A stretch of DNA of 64,000 nucleotides from Glycomyces lechevalierae (GCF_027622945.1 NZ_JAPZVQ010000006.1:78593-142592); one strand, 5' to 3'; numbered from the stretch's first letter, positions 1 through 11,673 are shown. Notes: generated from the letters alone by a model not told the origin. Numbers and translations: made by a program.

Positions 1-2
1 TG

Positions 3-2822
3 CGCGGACTGCTCGCGGACGCCCCGGACGCGGAGTTCGCGGCGGCAGCGTCGATAGTGGATGGACTGCGCACCACCCCGGCCCGCAAATATCTGGCCGC
101 CATCCTGTTCCCCGACCGGGCCGACTGGATCCATGAAGCGGCGGTCGAAGTCGCCAAGGAGTCCTGGACCGGCCTCCTCACCGCGAGGCTCGCGCACTCG
201 GCGACCTCGCTCGACCAGTTCGCGGCGATGCGCATGCGATCGATCGAACCGCACGAGCAGCATGCGGGCCTGATCGCGCCGCTCCTCGACGGCCTCGGCA
301 CGGATGCGCTGCCGCTCCTCACGGCCCCGACCAAGAACCCGCTCGACCAGCATCAGGTCTATGAGCGCTTGCGGGCCGTCGCGATCCTCCCGCACGACGA
401 TGCCGTTGCGTACCTGGTCGAGCACCTCGCCGACCCCTTCGTCTTCGAGCACGCCGTCGCGGCCGCGTCGCGGTTCCCGGTCCGCACGCTGCGGGTCATC
501 GCCGCCCACGCGCCCGAGGCGCTGCCCGCGCGGATCCCCCTGCTCGCGGCCCTCGCCGCCCGCGTCGACCCCCGTGCGCTCCAAGCACTCACGGGGGCCG
601 AGCAGACCGCCGTCGCGGAGCTCAAGGCGCAGCGGCGCCCCGCTCCCGAAGCGGCGGAAGCGGACCTGCCCGAACTGCTGGTCCGTCCGCCGTGGACGGT
701 CGAGCGCCCGAAGTCGAAGCCGCTGGTCGTGCGCGGTCTCGAGCCGAGCGGCGCAGTGTCGGTGCTCTGGGCGGACGGCGAGCGGGAACGCTACCTCGAG
801 AACGCGGCGGAGTTCGATCCCGGCATCGTCGACTGGGAGCAGCGCCTCGAGTGGCTGTCGGCCCACCGCCGTGACCGAATCGTCGCCGAAGTCCTCGCCT
901 ACGCCCCGTTCGACATCGCGGAGCAGCACCTCGAAGGCTGGAACGGCGCCCTCCAGCAGTTCGGCGACGACCGATCGGCCGGCTACCTCCAGGCCGTACT
1001 CGCGCGCTTCGGCGCCTCGGTTGCCGATCAGGTGGTCACGTTCCTCGCCGCCAAGTCGAAACTCGGCGCCCTCCTGGGACCGATCCGCAGCCCCGGAGCC
1101 GCCGAGGCCGCCGCGAACTGGTTCGCGAAGCGGCCGTCCGCCAAGGAGTTCGGCGCCGCCTGGCTGGACCGGCACGGCGCGGCCGCCGCCGAACTGCTGG
1201 TGCCGAACGCGCTGGGCCCCAAGAAGTCCCTCCGGGAACCCGCCGAAGCCGCGTTGCGCTACCTCGCCGATGTCCTCGGCCGTGACGCGGTCCTCAACGC
1301 CGCCAAGGTCTACGGCGAGGACGCGCACGCCGGCATCCTGGCGCTCTTGGAAGCCGGCCGGGACAATCTGCCGGACCGCGTGCCGGAGCCCGGCGACTGG
1401 TTCGACACGACGAGGCTGCCGCAGGTGCTCCTGCAAGACCATCGTTTCGGCCTGCCGGAAACGGCGATGCGCCACGCCGCCGTGATCATGGCCATCGCGG
1501 TCGACACGAGCAAAGACCCGCGCCTGGAGGAGCTCGGCGAGACGTGCGACCGCGAGTCGCTGCGCGAGTTCTCCTGGGCGGTGTTCGAGCAGTGGCTCGC
1601 GAACGGCGCGCCGTCCGCCGACCGGTGGGCGCTCGCGGCGCTCGCGCACTTCGGCGACGACGAGACCGTCGCCCGGCTCACCCCGCTCATCAAGGCGTGG
1701 CCGGGCCAGAACCAGCACCGCCGCGCCGTCGCGGGCCTGCAGGTGCTCGGCGGCATCGGCTCCGAGGCCGCGCTCCGCGCCATGCAGCACATCTCGCAGC
1801 GCGCCAAGTTCAAAGCCATCAAAGCCGAAGCGGCGCAGCAGATCCAGGTCATCGCGCAAGGACTCGGGCTCACCGGGGAGCAGCTCGCCGACCGGCTCCT
1901 GCCCGACTTCGGGCTCGGGACCGACGGCAGCCTCGTCCTCGACTACGGCCCGCGGAAGTTCACCGTGGTGTTCGACGAGCAGTTGCGCCCGTACGTCACC
2001 GACGAGGACCGCAAGCCGCGCAAGGCACTGCCCAAGCCCGGCGCGAAGGACGACCCGGAGCTCGCCGGCCCCGCGTACCAGCGGTTCACCGCGCTGAAGA
2101 AGGAGCTCCGCACCGTCTCGGTCGACCAGGTCCGGCGGCTCGAGGCCGCGATGATCAACGCCCGCACCTGGACACGCCGCGAGTTCGAGGAACACCTGCA
2201 CGGCCACCCGCTCATGCGGTACCTCACCCGGCGCATGGTGTGGCTCGCGCAGACCGCCGAGTCGCGGCAGACCTTCCGCATCGCGGAGGACAACACGTAC
2301 ACCGACGCCGAGGACGACGCGGTCGAGCTGCATGACGACGCCGTCATCCGCCTGGCGCACCCGGTCGACATGACCGCCGAAGAGCAGGGCGCCTGGGCGC
2401 GGCTCCTCGCCGACTACGAGATCCTGCAACCGTTCCCGCAGCTCGCCCGCCCGGTCATGGCCTTCACCGAAGAAGAGCTGGAGACCGGTCGCCTGCGGCG
2501 CTTCGAAGGCGCGGTCGTCCCGCCGGGAGCGATCCTCGGCCTCACCAAGCACGGCTGGGTCCGGGGCAAGCCGATGGACAACGGCACCGAGTTCGGGTTC
2601 CACTTCCCGCTCCCCGCAGGCGGATACGTCATGGTCGAACTCGACCCCGGCCTCCAGATCGGCATGGGCGCGGACACCGAGGACCAGCGCTTCGCCTCGG
2701 TCTTCCTGTCCAAGCGCCTTGACGTGTACCACCGCAGCGCCTCCGGACTCCCGCCCCGCATCGACCCGGTGATCGCCTCCGAAGTCCTCGCCGCCCTCGA
2801 CCGCATCACCGCGAAGGAGTAG
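3..2822 (+). CDS. DUF4132 domain-containing protein, 5' end outside the window
   Basis: The reading frame is open from the first bases of the window, so the GTG at 57 is probably internal and the true start lies upstream; about 940 residues are visible. The first part is rich in alpha-helical, HEAT-like stretches. The C-terminal 250 residues carry the DUF4132 signature, including a segment around GLTKHGWVRGKP and a following beta-rich tail (HFPLPAGGYVMVELDPG). The family is usually over 1000 residues, sometimes sits beside MoxR/VWA genes, and has no settled function. No signal peptide or membrane segment is seen in the visible part. Family call is firm; function is unknown. Confidence 0.8.
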   Translation, partial: RGLLADAPDAEFAAAASIVDGLRTTPARKYLAAILFPDRADWIHEAAVEVAKESWTGLLTARLAHSATSLDQFAAMRMRSIEPHEQHAGLIAPLLDGLGTDALPLLTAPTKNPLDQHQVYERLRAVAILPHDDAVAYLVEHLADPFVFEHAVAAASRFPVRTLRVIAAHAPEALPARIPLLAALAARVDPRALQALTGAEQTAVAELKAQRRPAPEAAEADLPELLVRPPWTVERPKSKPLVVRGLEPSGAVSVLWADGERERYLENAAEFDPGIVDWEQRLEWLSAHRRDRIVAEVLAYAPFDIAEQHLEGWNGALQQFGDDRSAGYLQAVLARFGASVADQVVTFLAAKSKLGALLGPIRSPGAAEAAANWFAKRPSAKEFGAAWLDRHGAAAAELLVPNALGPKKSLREPAEAALRYLADVLGRDAVLNAAKVYGEDAHAGILALLEAGRDNLPDRVPEPGDWFDTTRLPQVLLQDHRFGLPETAMRHAAVIMAIAVDTSKDPRLEELGETCDRESLREFSWAVFEQWLANGAPSADRWALAALAHFGDDETVARLTPLIKAWPGQNQHRRAVAGLQVLGGIGSEAALRAMQHISQRAKFKAIKAEAAQQIQVIAQGLGLTGEQLADRLLPDFGLGTDGSLVLDYGPRKFTVVFDEQLRPYVTDEDRKPRKALPKPGAKDDPELAGPAYQRFTALKKELRTVSVDQVRRLEAAMINARTWTRREFEEHLHGHPLMRYLTRRMVWLAQTAESRQTFRIAEDNTYTDAEDDAVELHDDAVIRLAHPVDMTAEEQGAWARLLADYEILQPFPQLARPVMAFTEEELETGRLRRFEGAVVPPGAILGLTKHGWVRGKPMDNGTEFGFHFPLPAGGYVMVELDPGLQIGMGADTEDQRFASVFLSKRLDVYHRSASGLPPRIDPVIASEVLAALDRITAKE

Positions 2823-2875
2823 CGCCCGGAAGCCGATCGAGGAACTCGTCCAGAACCGCCGAACGAGCGGAGGAA

Positions 2876-2905
2876 GACCGGGCGGCCCCAACGGGCCGCC
2901 CGGTC
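2876..2905. terminator. Bidirectional terminator between DUF4132 gene and GH62 gene
   Basis: Perfect 13-bp inverted repeat (2876-2888 and 2893-2905) with a CAAC loop, lying between two convergent genes. It has a short GTTTC run on the right but no long T-tract, as is common in high-G+C actinobacteria. Confidence 0.75.
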
Positions 2906-2928
2906 GTTTCACTCAGCGCGCGAAGGGA

Positions 2929-4428
<1,500 letters not shown>

Positions 4429-4466
4429 TCAGGCCCTTGGTTATCGCTAACAGCCCCAAGGGTCTT

Positions 4467-4477
4467 CGAAACTTTCG
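4467..4477. promoter_or_regulatory. Xylan-type operator CGAAACTTTCG upstream of GH62 gene
   Basis: Exact match to the CGAAA-N-TTTCG palindrome reported upstream of xylanase and xylosidase genes in Streptomyces and relatives (BxlR/XlnR-type regulators, from memory). It lies in the 5' leader of the GH62 gene, 54 bp from the start codon and downstream of the proposed promoter. No matching regulator gene is in the window. Confidence 0.7.
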
Positions 4478-4507
4478 GCCTTCTCGCCGAACGTGGGGCG
4501 TGCACAC

Positions 4508-4536
4508 AGGATAGTCCGCTGGTTCGCCGTATGTAA
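4508..4536 (-). promoter_or_regulatory. Candidate promoter for GH62 gene
   Basis: On the minus strand, a -35-like TTACAT (4531-4536) and a -10 TATCCT (4508-4513) are separated by 17 bases. The inferred start site near 4501 would put the operator at 4467-4477 inside the leader. The -35 box is a weak match. Confidence 0.45.
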
Positions 4537-4638
4537 ATAGATCGATGTGATGTGACCCTCCCGCACCAGTTCGAGCCGCCGCGAAGGGGGCCTGAGGTGC
4601 ACCGCCGACCCGGCCGCCAGATCCCGCCCCGCCGCCTC

Positions 4639-4667
4639 TTGACGGGATATCGAACCATATCTATAGT
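4639..4667 (+). promoter_or_regulatory. Promoter for GH10 xylanase gene
   Basis: TTGACG (4639-4644), a 17-base spacer and TATAGT (4662-4667) form a near-consensus housekeeping promoter. The transcription start would fall near 4674, directly before two operator-like palindromes, which suggests repression by a bound roadblock. Confidence 0.7.
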
Positions 4668-4675
4668 TCGAAGCA

Positions 4676-4707
4676 CGTAAGTTTCGGAGTCCGTCCAGAA
4701 ACTTTCG
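4676..4707. promoter_or_regulatory. Two xylan-type operators upstream of GH10 gene
   Basis: CGTAAGTTTCG (4676-4686) and AGAAACTTTCG (4697-4707) each differ at one base from the CGAAA-N-TTTCG palindrome. Their centres are 21 bp apart, about two helical turns, which would allow binding on the same DNA face. They lie just downstream of the promoter at 4639-4667. Confidence 0.6.
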
Positions 4708-4767
4708 GTCGTTCAGGAGTCGCGCACGCGCCGTTGGCCCGGTATCGCCGGCCGCGCCGAAGCTTGA

Positions 4768-6213
<1,446 letters not shown>

Positions 6214-6364
6214 GACCGAATCCCTCTCTCACCGACCGCCGCCCGGGAACACGACAGTCCACCCGGGCGGCGGTCCCCAGACCCGGGACCGGGCCGAGGG
6301 CGGCGCCCCCGCCGGTCCGCGACCGCCCGGTCCGGTCCCGCCGCAAGTCGCTTGTAACGCAAGA

Positions 6365-6408
6365 CGAACGAGCCGCCGTCCTTCACTCGAAGGACGGCGG
6401 CTCGTTCG
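6365..6408. terminator. Bidirectional terminator between GH10 gene and the 6420 gene
   Basis: Perfect 20-bp inverted repeat (6365-6384 and 6389-6408) with an ACTC loop, between convergent genes. It ends 12 bp from the stop codon of the minus-strand gene. Confidence 0.88.
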
Positions 6409-6419
6409 GTTCCCCGGAC

Positions 6420-7589
6420 CTACCAGGGGAAGTAGGTGACCAGCTCGTCGATGCTCCCCGCGAAGCCCATGGGCAGGTCGCGCTGGTCGATCACCTCGCC
6501 TGCGGGATCGACGAGGTACTGCGTCGCGACATCGCCCTCGTGGGAGAGGATCAGCATCGAGCCGTCCGCCAGGAACACGACCTGCCGCCGCTCACCGCCG
6601 ACCGGCAGCGCTATCTCGTCCCCGGTCGCGGTGTCCACGTAGACGTCGCAGAACCGGCCCACCCCGTCACCCTCGCCTTCACCGACCTCGTCGAAGCAGG
6701 CCTCGCCGGCGTCCGCCGAGATCCCCGCGTCCAGCCAGTTCTCGGTCGCCAGACTGGCCTCCAGGCCGGGCAGTTCCTGTGCGAGCGTGCCGTCGAGGTT
6801 CCAGATCGTCGTGCGCCCCGACCAGATCCGCTCGCCGTCGGGCATCCATTCGCTGGAGCAGAAGAGGTCGCGGCCCATTTCCCCCAGCACGGTGAAGTCG
6901 CCGGTGGTCACATCGAGCACGTACGTCTTGGCCCGGTCGAACTCGACCGGCTCGGAGAACAGGAGCTTGTCCGAATCAGGCGACCACGCGATGCCGCAGC
7001 TGGTCGTCTCCAACGAGAACCCCACGATCGGCTCGACCGACGAGTCCAGGCCGATCTCCATGTACACGCCGGTGCATTCGTCGGCGCGGTCGACCGCCAT
7101 CACACGGTTGCCGTCCGGCGCGACCACGTACCGGTAGTCCTCCTCGACGTCGAGGCCGTCGACCTCGCCGGTGTCGAAGAACCCCCAGGTGGTCGCCCCG
7201 TACTCGTCATGCTGGACCTGGTAGTTCATGCGGTACGGCAGCTCCTCGCGCGGCTGCTCCGTGCCGGACTCGCCGAGCGCCGGGAAGCCGATGCCCAAGT
7301 CGTCCCAGTCCTCGGGGCGGACCCCGCAGCCGGGCGGGAGGCTCTCGTTCTCGTCGGTCTCGGTCGTCTCCTCCTCGGCCGGGGAAGGGCCGGGGTCCTG
7401 GTGCCGGTTGAGGCCCGCGGTGCCGGCGCCGGCGAGCGCGAGCGCGGTGACGACGCCGATCGCGCCGGCGGCGATGCGCCGCCTCGTGATGCCGCGCGCC
7501 CGCTGGTAGGCCCCGGCCGCGAGGTCCCGCGTCGGTTCCTCCGCGTCATCCGCGATGTCGTGCAGCAGTGAGCGAATCGACTCAGGCAT
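6420..7589 (-). CDS. Membrane-anchored TolB-like beta-propeller protein, likely sigma-factor partner
   Basis: 389 residues. A short cytoplasmic N-terminus (about 1-35) is followed by one transmembrane helix (about 38-60) and an acidic linker rich in Glu/Thr. The extracytoplasmic part holds propeller-like repeats such as AWSPDSDKLLFS and a PDGERIWSG segment. It overlaps the upstream ECF sigma factor gene by 8 bp, so both come from one message. The arrangement resembles SigE-family sigma factors encoded with a membrane protein that may act as sensor or anti-sigma factor. No zinc-binding anti-sigma motif is visible, so the regulatory role is inferred only from context. Confidence 0.6.
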   Translation of the reverse strand: MPESIRSLLHDIADDAEEPTRDLAAGAYQRARGITRRRIAAGAIGVVTALALAGAGTAGLNRHQDPGPSPAEEETTETDENESLPPGCGVRPEDWDDLGIGFPALGESGTEQPREELPYRMNYQVQHDEYGATTWGFFDTGEVDGLDVEEDYRYVVAPDGNRVMAVDRADECTGVYMEIGLDSSVEPIVGFSLETTSCGIAWSPDSDKLLFSEPVEFDRAKTYVLDVTTGDFTVLGEMGRDLFCSSEWMPDGERIWSGRTTIWNLDGTLAQELPGLEASLATENWLDAGISADAGEACFDEVGEGEGDGVGRFCDVYVDTATGDEIALPVGGERRQVVFLADGSMLILSHEGDVATQYLVDPAGEVIDQRDLPMGFAGSIDELVTYFPW

Positions 7590-8166
7590 GACGCTCTCCC
7601 TTCTCCGCGTGGAGCTCTCGTTCCCATTGGGCGAGTTGCAGGTCCGCGTCGCCGAGCACGAGCTCGGGGAAGCGCGTCCTGAGCCTGCGGAGACCGCGCT
7701 GGACGCGGGCCCGCAGGGTGGTGATCGGGCAGTCGAGGATCGCCGCGGCGGCGGCCTCGGTCTGGTCCTCGAAGTAGCGCAGCACGATCGCGGCGCGCTG
7801 GGTCGGCGGCAGCGACAGCAGTGCCGCGTGGACGGCCAGCCGCATCGCGGTGTCCGGCTCCAGGCCGGCCCGATCGGGCACGGCGTCGACCGAGATCTCG
7901 GCGACCTTCGTTCGCCGCCACCGGCTCACATGCAGGTGGTACATGGTGCGGCGGGTGTACGCCTCGGCGTTCGCCGTGCGGTGCAGGCGCTTCCACGAGC
8001 GCCAGGTCCGCGCCAGCGCGTCCTGCACGAGGTCCTCGGCGAGCCCGCGGTCCCCGGTGAGCAGGTACGCCGAGGCGCACAGCGCCTTCGACCTGCCCCT
8101 CACGAAGTCCTCGAACTCGCCCTGCCGCGACTGCGGCACCCCGGGTGGGGCCGTCGATCCGCTCAC
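7582..8166 (-). CDS. SigE-family ECF RNA polymerase sigma factor
   Basis: 194 residues from a GTG start. Region 2 (about 15-85: FEDFVRGRSKALCASAYLLTG, then LAEDLVQDALARTW) and region 4 (about 115-165: LPPTQRAAIVLRYFEDQ) match the SigE-like ECF family typical of actinomycetes. There is no region 3 or extended C-terminal domain, so it recruits core polymerase to a restricted regulon. It is first in a two-gene operon with the membrane protein at 6420-7589, overlapping it by 8 bp. Target promoters are not identifiable from this window. Confidence 0.92.
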   Translation of the reverse strand: MSGSTAPPGVPQSRQGEFEDFVRGRSKALCASAYLLTGDRGLAEDLVQDALARTWRSWKRLHRTANAEAYTRRTMYHLHVSRWRRTKVAEISVDAVPDRAGLEPDTAMRLAVHAALLSLPPTQRAAIVLRYFEDQTEAAAAAILDCPITTLRARVQRGLRRLRTRFPELVLGDADLQLAQWERELHAEKGERHA

Positions 8167-8296
8167 GTTCGATCCGTTCCTGACGAGGATGTGGGTTGAT
8201 ACCTAGCAAGACGGAAATCCTTGCGGCGCCACGCATCCTACGAACGGCCGTCCATGTTCGCCCGAACGGCCGATACGGCGAGCCCCGTGCACGCCG

Positions 8297-8332
8297 AACG
8301 GTCCCTGATCCGCACCGGAATCAGGGACCGTT
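8297..8332. repeat. 13-bp inverted repeat in the divergent intergenic region
   Basis: AACGGTCCCTGAT (8297-8309) is perfectly repeated in inverse at 8320-8332 with a 10-base spacer. It lies between the divergent sigma factor gene and the 8362 gene, just upstream of the -10 of the latter. It could be a terminator-like hairpin insulating the promoter or a protein-binding site. Confidence 0.5.
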
Positions 8333-8349
8333 CTTGCGATGCATGGCCC

Positions 8350-8355
8350 TACGAT
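8350..8355 (+). promoter_or_regulatory. -10 element TACGAT of a probable leaderless promoter
   Basis: TACGAT ends six bases before the ATG at 8362 and no Shine-Dalgarno sequence is present. This is the classic actinobacterial arrangement in which transcription begins at the start codon. Confidence 0.55.
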
Positions 8356-8361
8356 GCACGA

Positions 8362-8781
8362 ATGAACCGCGTCGAATTCTCCGCAGCCAACGGCTGCATC
8401 GACATCAAGGTCGACGGCGTCGCGCTCGAAGCGCACGCCCGGCGGGCCGAGCTCGAGTCCGCCAGCGCCGCAGGGCAAGCGGACTTGGCCGGCGCCTACG
8501 CCGGTCTCACCCCGCTGCACACCGTCCGCTGGCCCAGCCGCCATTTCCTCGGCGCACCGGCACTCGGGGAACCCGATGGCGACACCGTGCTCCTCGGCTG
8601 CGATTGCGGCGACTGGGGCTGCTGGCCCCTGCTCGCCCAGGTCGACGTCACCGCCGCGACGGTGACATGGCGGAACTTCAGCAACGAGCACCGCCCGGAC
8701 TGGGACCTCAGCGGCCTCGGACCGTTCACGTTCGACCGCGACCAGTACGAGGCGGCCCTCCGGACCACACAGGAACCGTGA
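8362..8781 (+). CDS. Conserved hypothetical protein with CDCGDWGCW motif
   Basis: 139 residues if the ATG at 8362 is used; the open frame extends upstream to 8221 but that extension looks unconserved. The start is supported by a TACGAT -10 box placed for leaderless transcription. The most striking feature is a Cys-rich motif, CDCGDWGCW (about residues 73-81), inside LLGCDCGDWGCWPLL, which could bind a metal or form disulfides in a small cytosolic protein. No signal peptide or membrane helix. Similar Cys-Cys-Trp proteins of unknown role occur in Streptomyces (from memory). Function unknown. Confidence 0.65.
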   Translation: MNRVEFSAANGCIDIKVDGVALEAHARRAELESASAAGQADLAGAYAGLTPLHTVRWPSRHFLGAPALGEPDGDTVLLGCDCGDWGCWPLLAQVDVTAATVTWRNFSNEHRPDWDLSGLGPFTFDRDQYEAALRTTQEP

Positions 8782-8932
8782 ACCGGTCTCAGGCATTGAT
8801 ACACCGGGTATTCGCGGCCCCGGCCGCGCCGGACGGGGTCCGGACCGGAAGAAATCCGGAGGCGGGACCCCTCCCGGGCGCTCCCCGATACCAATAGAGG
8901 CGAACTCGTCCCCCTACGAGACGGAGCATCCC

Positions 8933-10111
8933 GTGCAGGAGAAGACCCGCAACGAGGTCGTGCGCATCGCGCACGAAGTCGCGAGGCAGGAGCTCGACAG
9001 CCGCGACGTCGAACTCGCCGGCCTCGCCGAACAGGCCGCGGCGAAGGCGACCAGAGGCCTGCTGTCCGTGCCGCACAGGACGATCCAGCGGATGGTCGAG
9101 AACGAGACCACCGCGTGGACCGACGAGCAGGAGCGCCAGATCGAACGGGCGCGCGAGGCGCACGAGCTCGAGATCGCGCACGCGCGCGAGCAGCACGAGG
9201 CACTGCTCGAGCGCACCCGGCACGACTACTTCGCGGAGATCGAGGAGGCCCGCGCCGAGATCGTCGCCAAACTCGCCGTCCTCGTCCGCGCCGAGATCGA
9301 AACCCAGTTGCCGGGCCTCCTCCCCGAGCCGGTCCAGGTGCTGCTGCCCGAGGCGCCGCGGCCCATCGACATCCAGGGCGCGGCGCACGCCGTCCTCCCG
9401 GACCTGCTCCTGGCCCTGCGCGCGCACTGCCACGTGCTGCTCGTCGGCCCCGCCGGCACCGGGAAGTCGATGCTCGCCAAGCAGGCCGCCGAAGGCCTCG
9501 GCCTCGGCTTCCACGCGCTCTCGCTCGGCCCGACCACCCCGATGAGCAAGGTGTTCGGCTACTTCGACGCCCACGGGAACTACCACGGCACGCCGTTCCG
9601 CCGCGCGTTCGAGGAGGGCGGCGTCATGCTCCTCGACGAGCTCGACAACGGCCACCCCGGGCTGCTGGGGGAGTTGAACCAGGCGCTGGCCCTTCGGGTC
9701 TGCGCGTTCGCGGACAAGATGGTGAGCGCGCACCCGGACTTCCACCTCGTCGCCACCGCGAACACCTTCGGCTCCGGCGGCGACCAGCGGTACGTCGGCC
9801 GCCAGGCCCTTGACGCGGCCACATTGGACCGGTTCACCATGATCGAGGTCCCGATCGACCCGAAACTCGAACGCCGCCTGGCGCACGCGCACGCACCCTC
9901 GAAATCGAACGAGGTGAAGCGGCTCCTCAAGGAGGTGCAGCGGCTCCGGGAGGCCGCCGAGCGCAAGCACCTCCCGCTGATCTTCTCGCCGCGCGCGAGC
10001 ATCGACGGCGCGAAGCTACTCGAAGCGGGCGCCACCGTCGAGCAGGCCATGGCCTGGCGAGTCCTCAGAGGACTCTCGGACTCGCACCGGACCGCCCTCG
10101 GAGTGCGGTAG
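8933..10111 (+). CDS. Coiled-coil AAA ATPase (MoxR/dynein-related AAA_5 type)
   Basis: 392 residues from a GTG preceded by an ACGGAG box. Residues 1-130 are charged heptad-like helices, probably a coiled coil. The ATPase core follows, with Walker A GPAGTGKS (Lys178) and Walker B VMLLDELDN, then a sensor-like ATANTFGSGGDQ segment and LDRF motif. These features match MoxR/CobS-like ATPases that remodel partner proteins. The stop codon TAG directly abuts the ATG of the next gene, indicating a coupled two-protein unit. Phage and conflict loci often carry such ATPases paired with a dedicated partner; no phage genes are seen here. Confidence 0.8.
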   Translation: MQEKTRNEVVRIAHEVARQELDSRDVELAGLAEQAAAKATRGLLSVPHRTIQRMVENETTAWTDEQERQIERAREAHELEIAHAREQHEALLERTRHDYFAEIEEARAEIVAKLAVLVRAEIETQLPGLLPEPVQVLLPEAPRPIDIQGAAHAVLPDLLLALRAHCHVLLVGPAGTGKSMLAKQAAEGLGLGFHALSLGPTTPMSKVFGYFDAHGNYHGTPFRRAFEEGGVMLLDELDNGHPGLLGELNQALALRVCAFADKMVSAHPDFHLVATANTFGSGGDQRYVGRQALDAATLDRFTMIEVPIDPKLERRLAHAHAPSKSNEVKRLLKEVQRLREAAERKHLPLIFSPRASIDGAKLLEAGATVEQAMAWRVLRGLSDSHRTALGVR

Positions 10112-10948
10112 ATGATCGCGATCAAGCCGCTCCACTCCTGGCAGGAGTTCCTCGAGGCGTCGCAGCGCCCGCCCTCGATCGACTTCGGCTCCGGCCGCAA
10201 CGGCCGGTCATCGTGGGCGGGCGCCACCTTCGAAGAGGCGCAACGGCTCGGACGGGACGGCTGGCACGTCGACCTCCCCGACACCGACGTCCGCGTCGGT
10301 GAACTCCGCGAACGGGCGGGCCTGACCCGCGCGGTCTCCGCCCTCGAACCCACCTGGGACGTCACCGGCAGCGAGGTCGACGTCGGCGTCTACCTCTCGG
10401 GCGTCCCGGAGTGCATGGTCGACGCCGTGCCCCGCAGCACCTCCGTGCGCGGCCGCGTCGTCACCTTCCTCGTCCCCGCCACCTATGCGAGCACCACCCC
10501 GCACCACTACATCACCAACCGCGGCCTCGCCCTCGCCGCGCTCTGCTCGGCGATCATCGCGGTCGGCCACAGCGTCGAGATCTGGAGCGGCTACGCCGCC
10601 GACCTCCCCGGCGAGGGCCGCTTCTCCGCCGTCGCCCGCGTCATCGCCGCCGGCGAACCACTCGACATCGGCCGCCTCTGCTTCGCGACCGCCCACCCGG
10701 CGATGCTCCGCCGCCTCTGGTTCGCCGTCCTCGACGCCGAAGACCGCGACTTCGCCCTGAGCCTCGTCCTCGAGAACTACGGCGCACCCCCATACTCCTG
10801 CAAGGCCACCGACCTGCCCCCCGGCGTCACCGACCCCTACGTCTTCCCCTATCTCGACGACCTCGAATCCCAATGGCGCACCCTCGACACCGCCCTCGAA
10901 TGGAGCCACGAAACCTTCGAAGCCCTGGGCCTCCTCCGCACCCACTGA
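10112..10948 (+). CDS. Hypothetical partner protein of the AAA ATPase (DUF7192-like)
   Basis: 278 residues, cytosolic. The start codon follows the ATPase stop without a gap (TAGATG), so translation is coupled. The protein has an N-terminal region with WQEFLEASQRPPSIDFGSGRNGRSSWAG split by turns, a central segment PEVxD-like (PECMVDAVPR) and a beta-rich core (VVTFLVPATYAS, then ALCSAIIAVGHSVEIWSGYAA). This looks like phage and actinobacterial proteins grouped as DUF7192 (assignment from memory). The repeated pairing with a MoxR-like ATPase suggests a substrate or adaptor in a remodelling complex. No catalytic motif is recognised. Confidence 0.55.
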   Translation: MIAIKPLHSWQEFLEASQRPPSIDFGSGRNGRSSWAGATFEEAQRLGRDGWHVDLPDTDVRVGELRERAGLTRAVSALEPTWDVTGSEVDVGVYLSGVPECMVDAVPRSTSVRGRVVTFLVPATYASTTPHHYITNRGLALAALCSAIIAVGHSVEIWSGYAADLPGEGRFSAVARVIAAGEPLDIGRLCFATAHPAMLRRLWFAVLDAEDRDFALSLVLENYGAPPYSCKATDLPPGVTDPYVFPYLDDLESQWRTLDTALEWSHETFEALGLLRTH

Positions 10949-10966
10949 CGGGGCGCGGCACCGCCG

Positions 10967-11608
10967 CTACTTCGCGAGACCGGTCGCGTAGGCGCGGAGG
11001 AACGCCCGCACGCCCTCCACAATGAGCGGCCGGACGCGGGCGTCCTTCGCGGCGTTCGCGGAGCCGAGTCGGCTGAGCGTGACGCCGAAGGTCAACGCGA
11101 TGAAGTGGTCGGCCGCGAGCCGCGCATCGGGCACGTCGAGCAGCCCGGCCTCGGCGAGGGCGGTGAACCGCTCGCCCATGGCCTCTTCGGGAGCGTTCGT
11201 CAGGGCGCGGTCGTCGGGTTCGGGCAGGTGGCCGCCCGCGGTGCGCACGAAGCGCTGCAGCGTGGTGTATTCGGCGGAGTCGAGCATGTCGGTGGTGATC
11301 CGCATCGAGAACTCGACGAGCGCGGGCTCCAGCTCGTCGGCTTCCGTGAGGCCGTCGAGGGTGTCGGCGAGGGTGCGCTTGACGGTGGCCAGCAGCGACT
11401 GGCCCACGTCGTCGAAGACCGCGTGCAGCAGCGTCTGCTTGTCGCCGAAGTAGTCGTAGACCGTCCGCTTGGACACCCCCGCGCGGGCGGCGACGGCGTC
11501 CACGCTCGACCGGTCGAAGCCCTCTGTGAGGAACAACTCACGAGCCGACGTGAGGATGGCGGCCCTCTTGTGTGCGGACCCCGCACGCAGCGTTTTCTCC
11601 GTCGGCAT
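10967..11608 (-). CDS. TetR/AcrR family transcriptional repressor
   Basis: 213 residues. The N-terminal helix-turn-helix (about 15-60) includes SSVDAVAARAGVSKRTVYDYFGDKQTLL, the standard TetR signature; the rest is an all-helical ligand-binding and dimerisation domain. It is divergent from the MFS transporter and monooxygenase operon at 11815-14405. A 17-bp palindrome at 11674-11690 in the shared region is the likely operator, giving repression of both directions until a drug-like ligand binds. Confidence 0.93.
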   Translation of the reverse strand: MPTEKTLRAGSAHKRAAILTSARELFLTEGFDRSSVDAVAARAGVSKRTVYDYFGDKQTLLHAVFDDVGQSLLATVKRTLADTLDGLTEADELEPALVEFSMRITTDMLDSAEYTTLQRFVRTAGGHLPEPDDRALTNAPEEAMGERFTALAEAGLLDVPDARLAADHFIALTFGVTLSRLGSANAAKDARVRPLIVEGVRAFLRAYATGLAK

Positions 11609-11673
11609 AGGCAGATCCTAACGGACCGGCCGCCGGCGTCCGGCCGGTCATGGCAGCGCGGACCCGAAAAACG

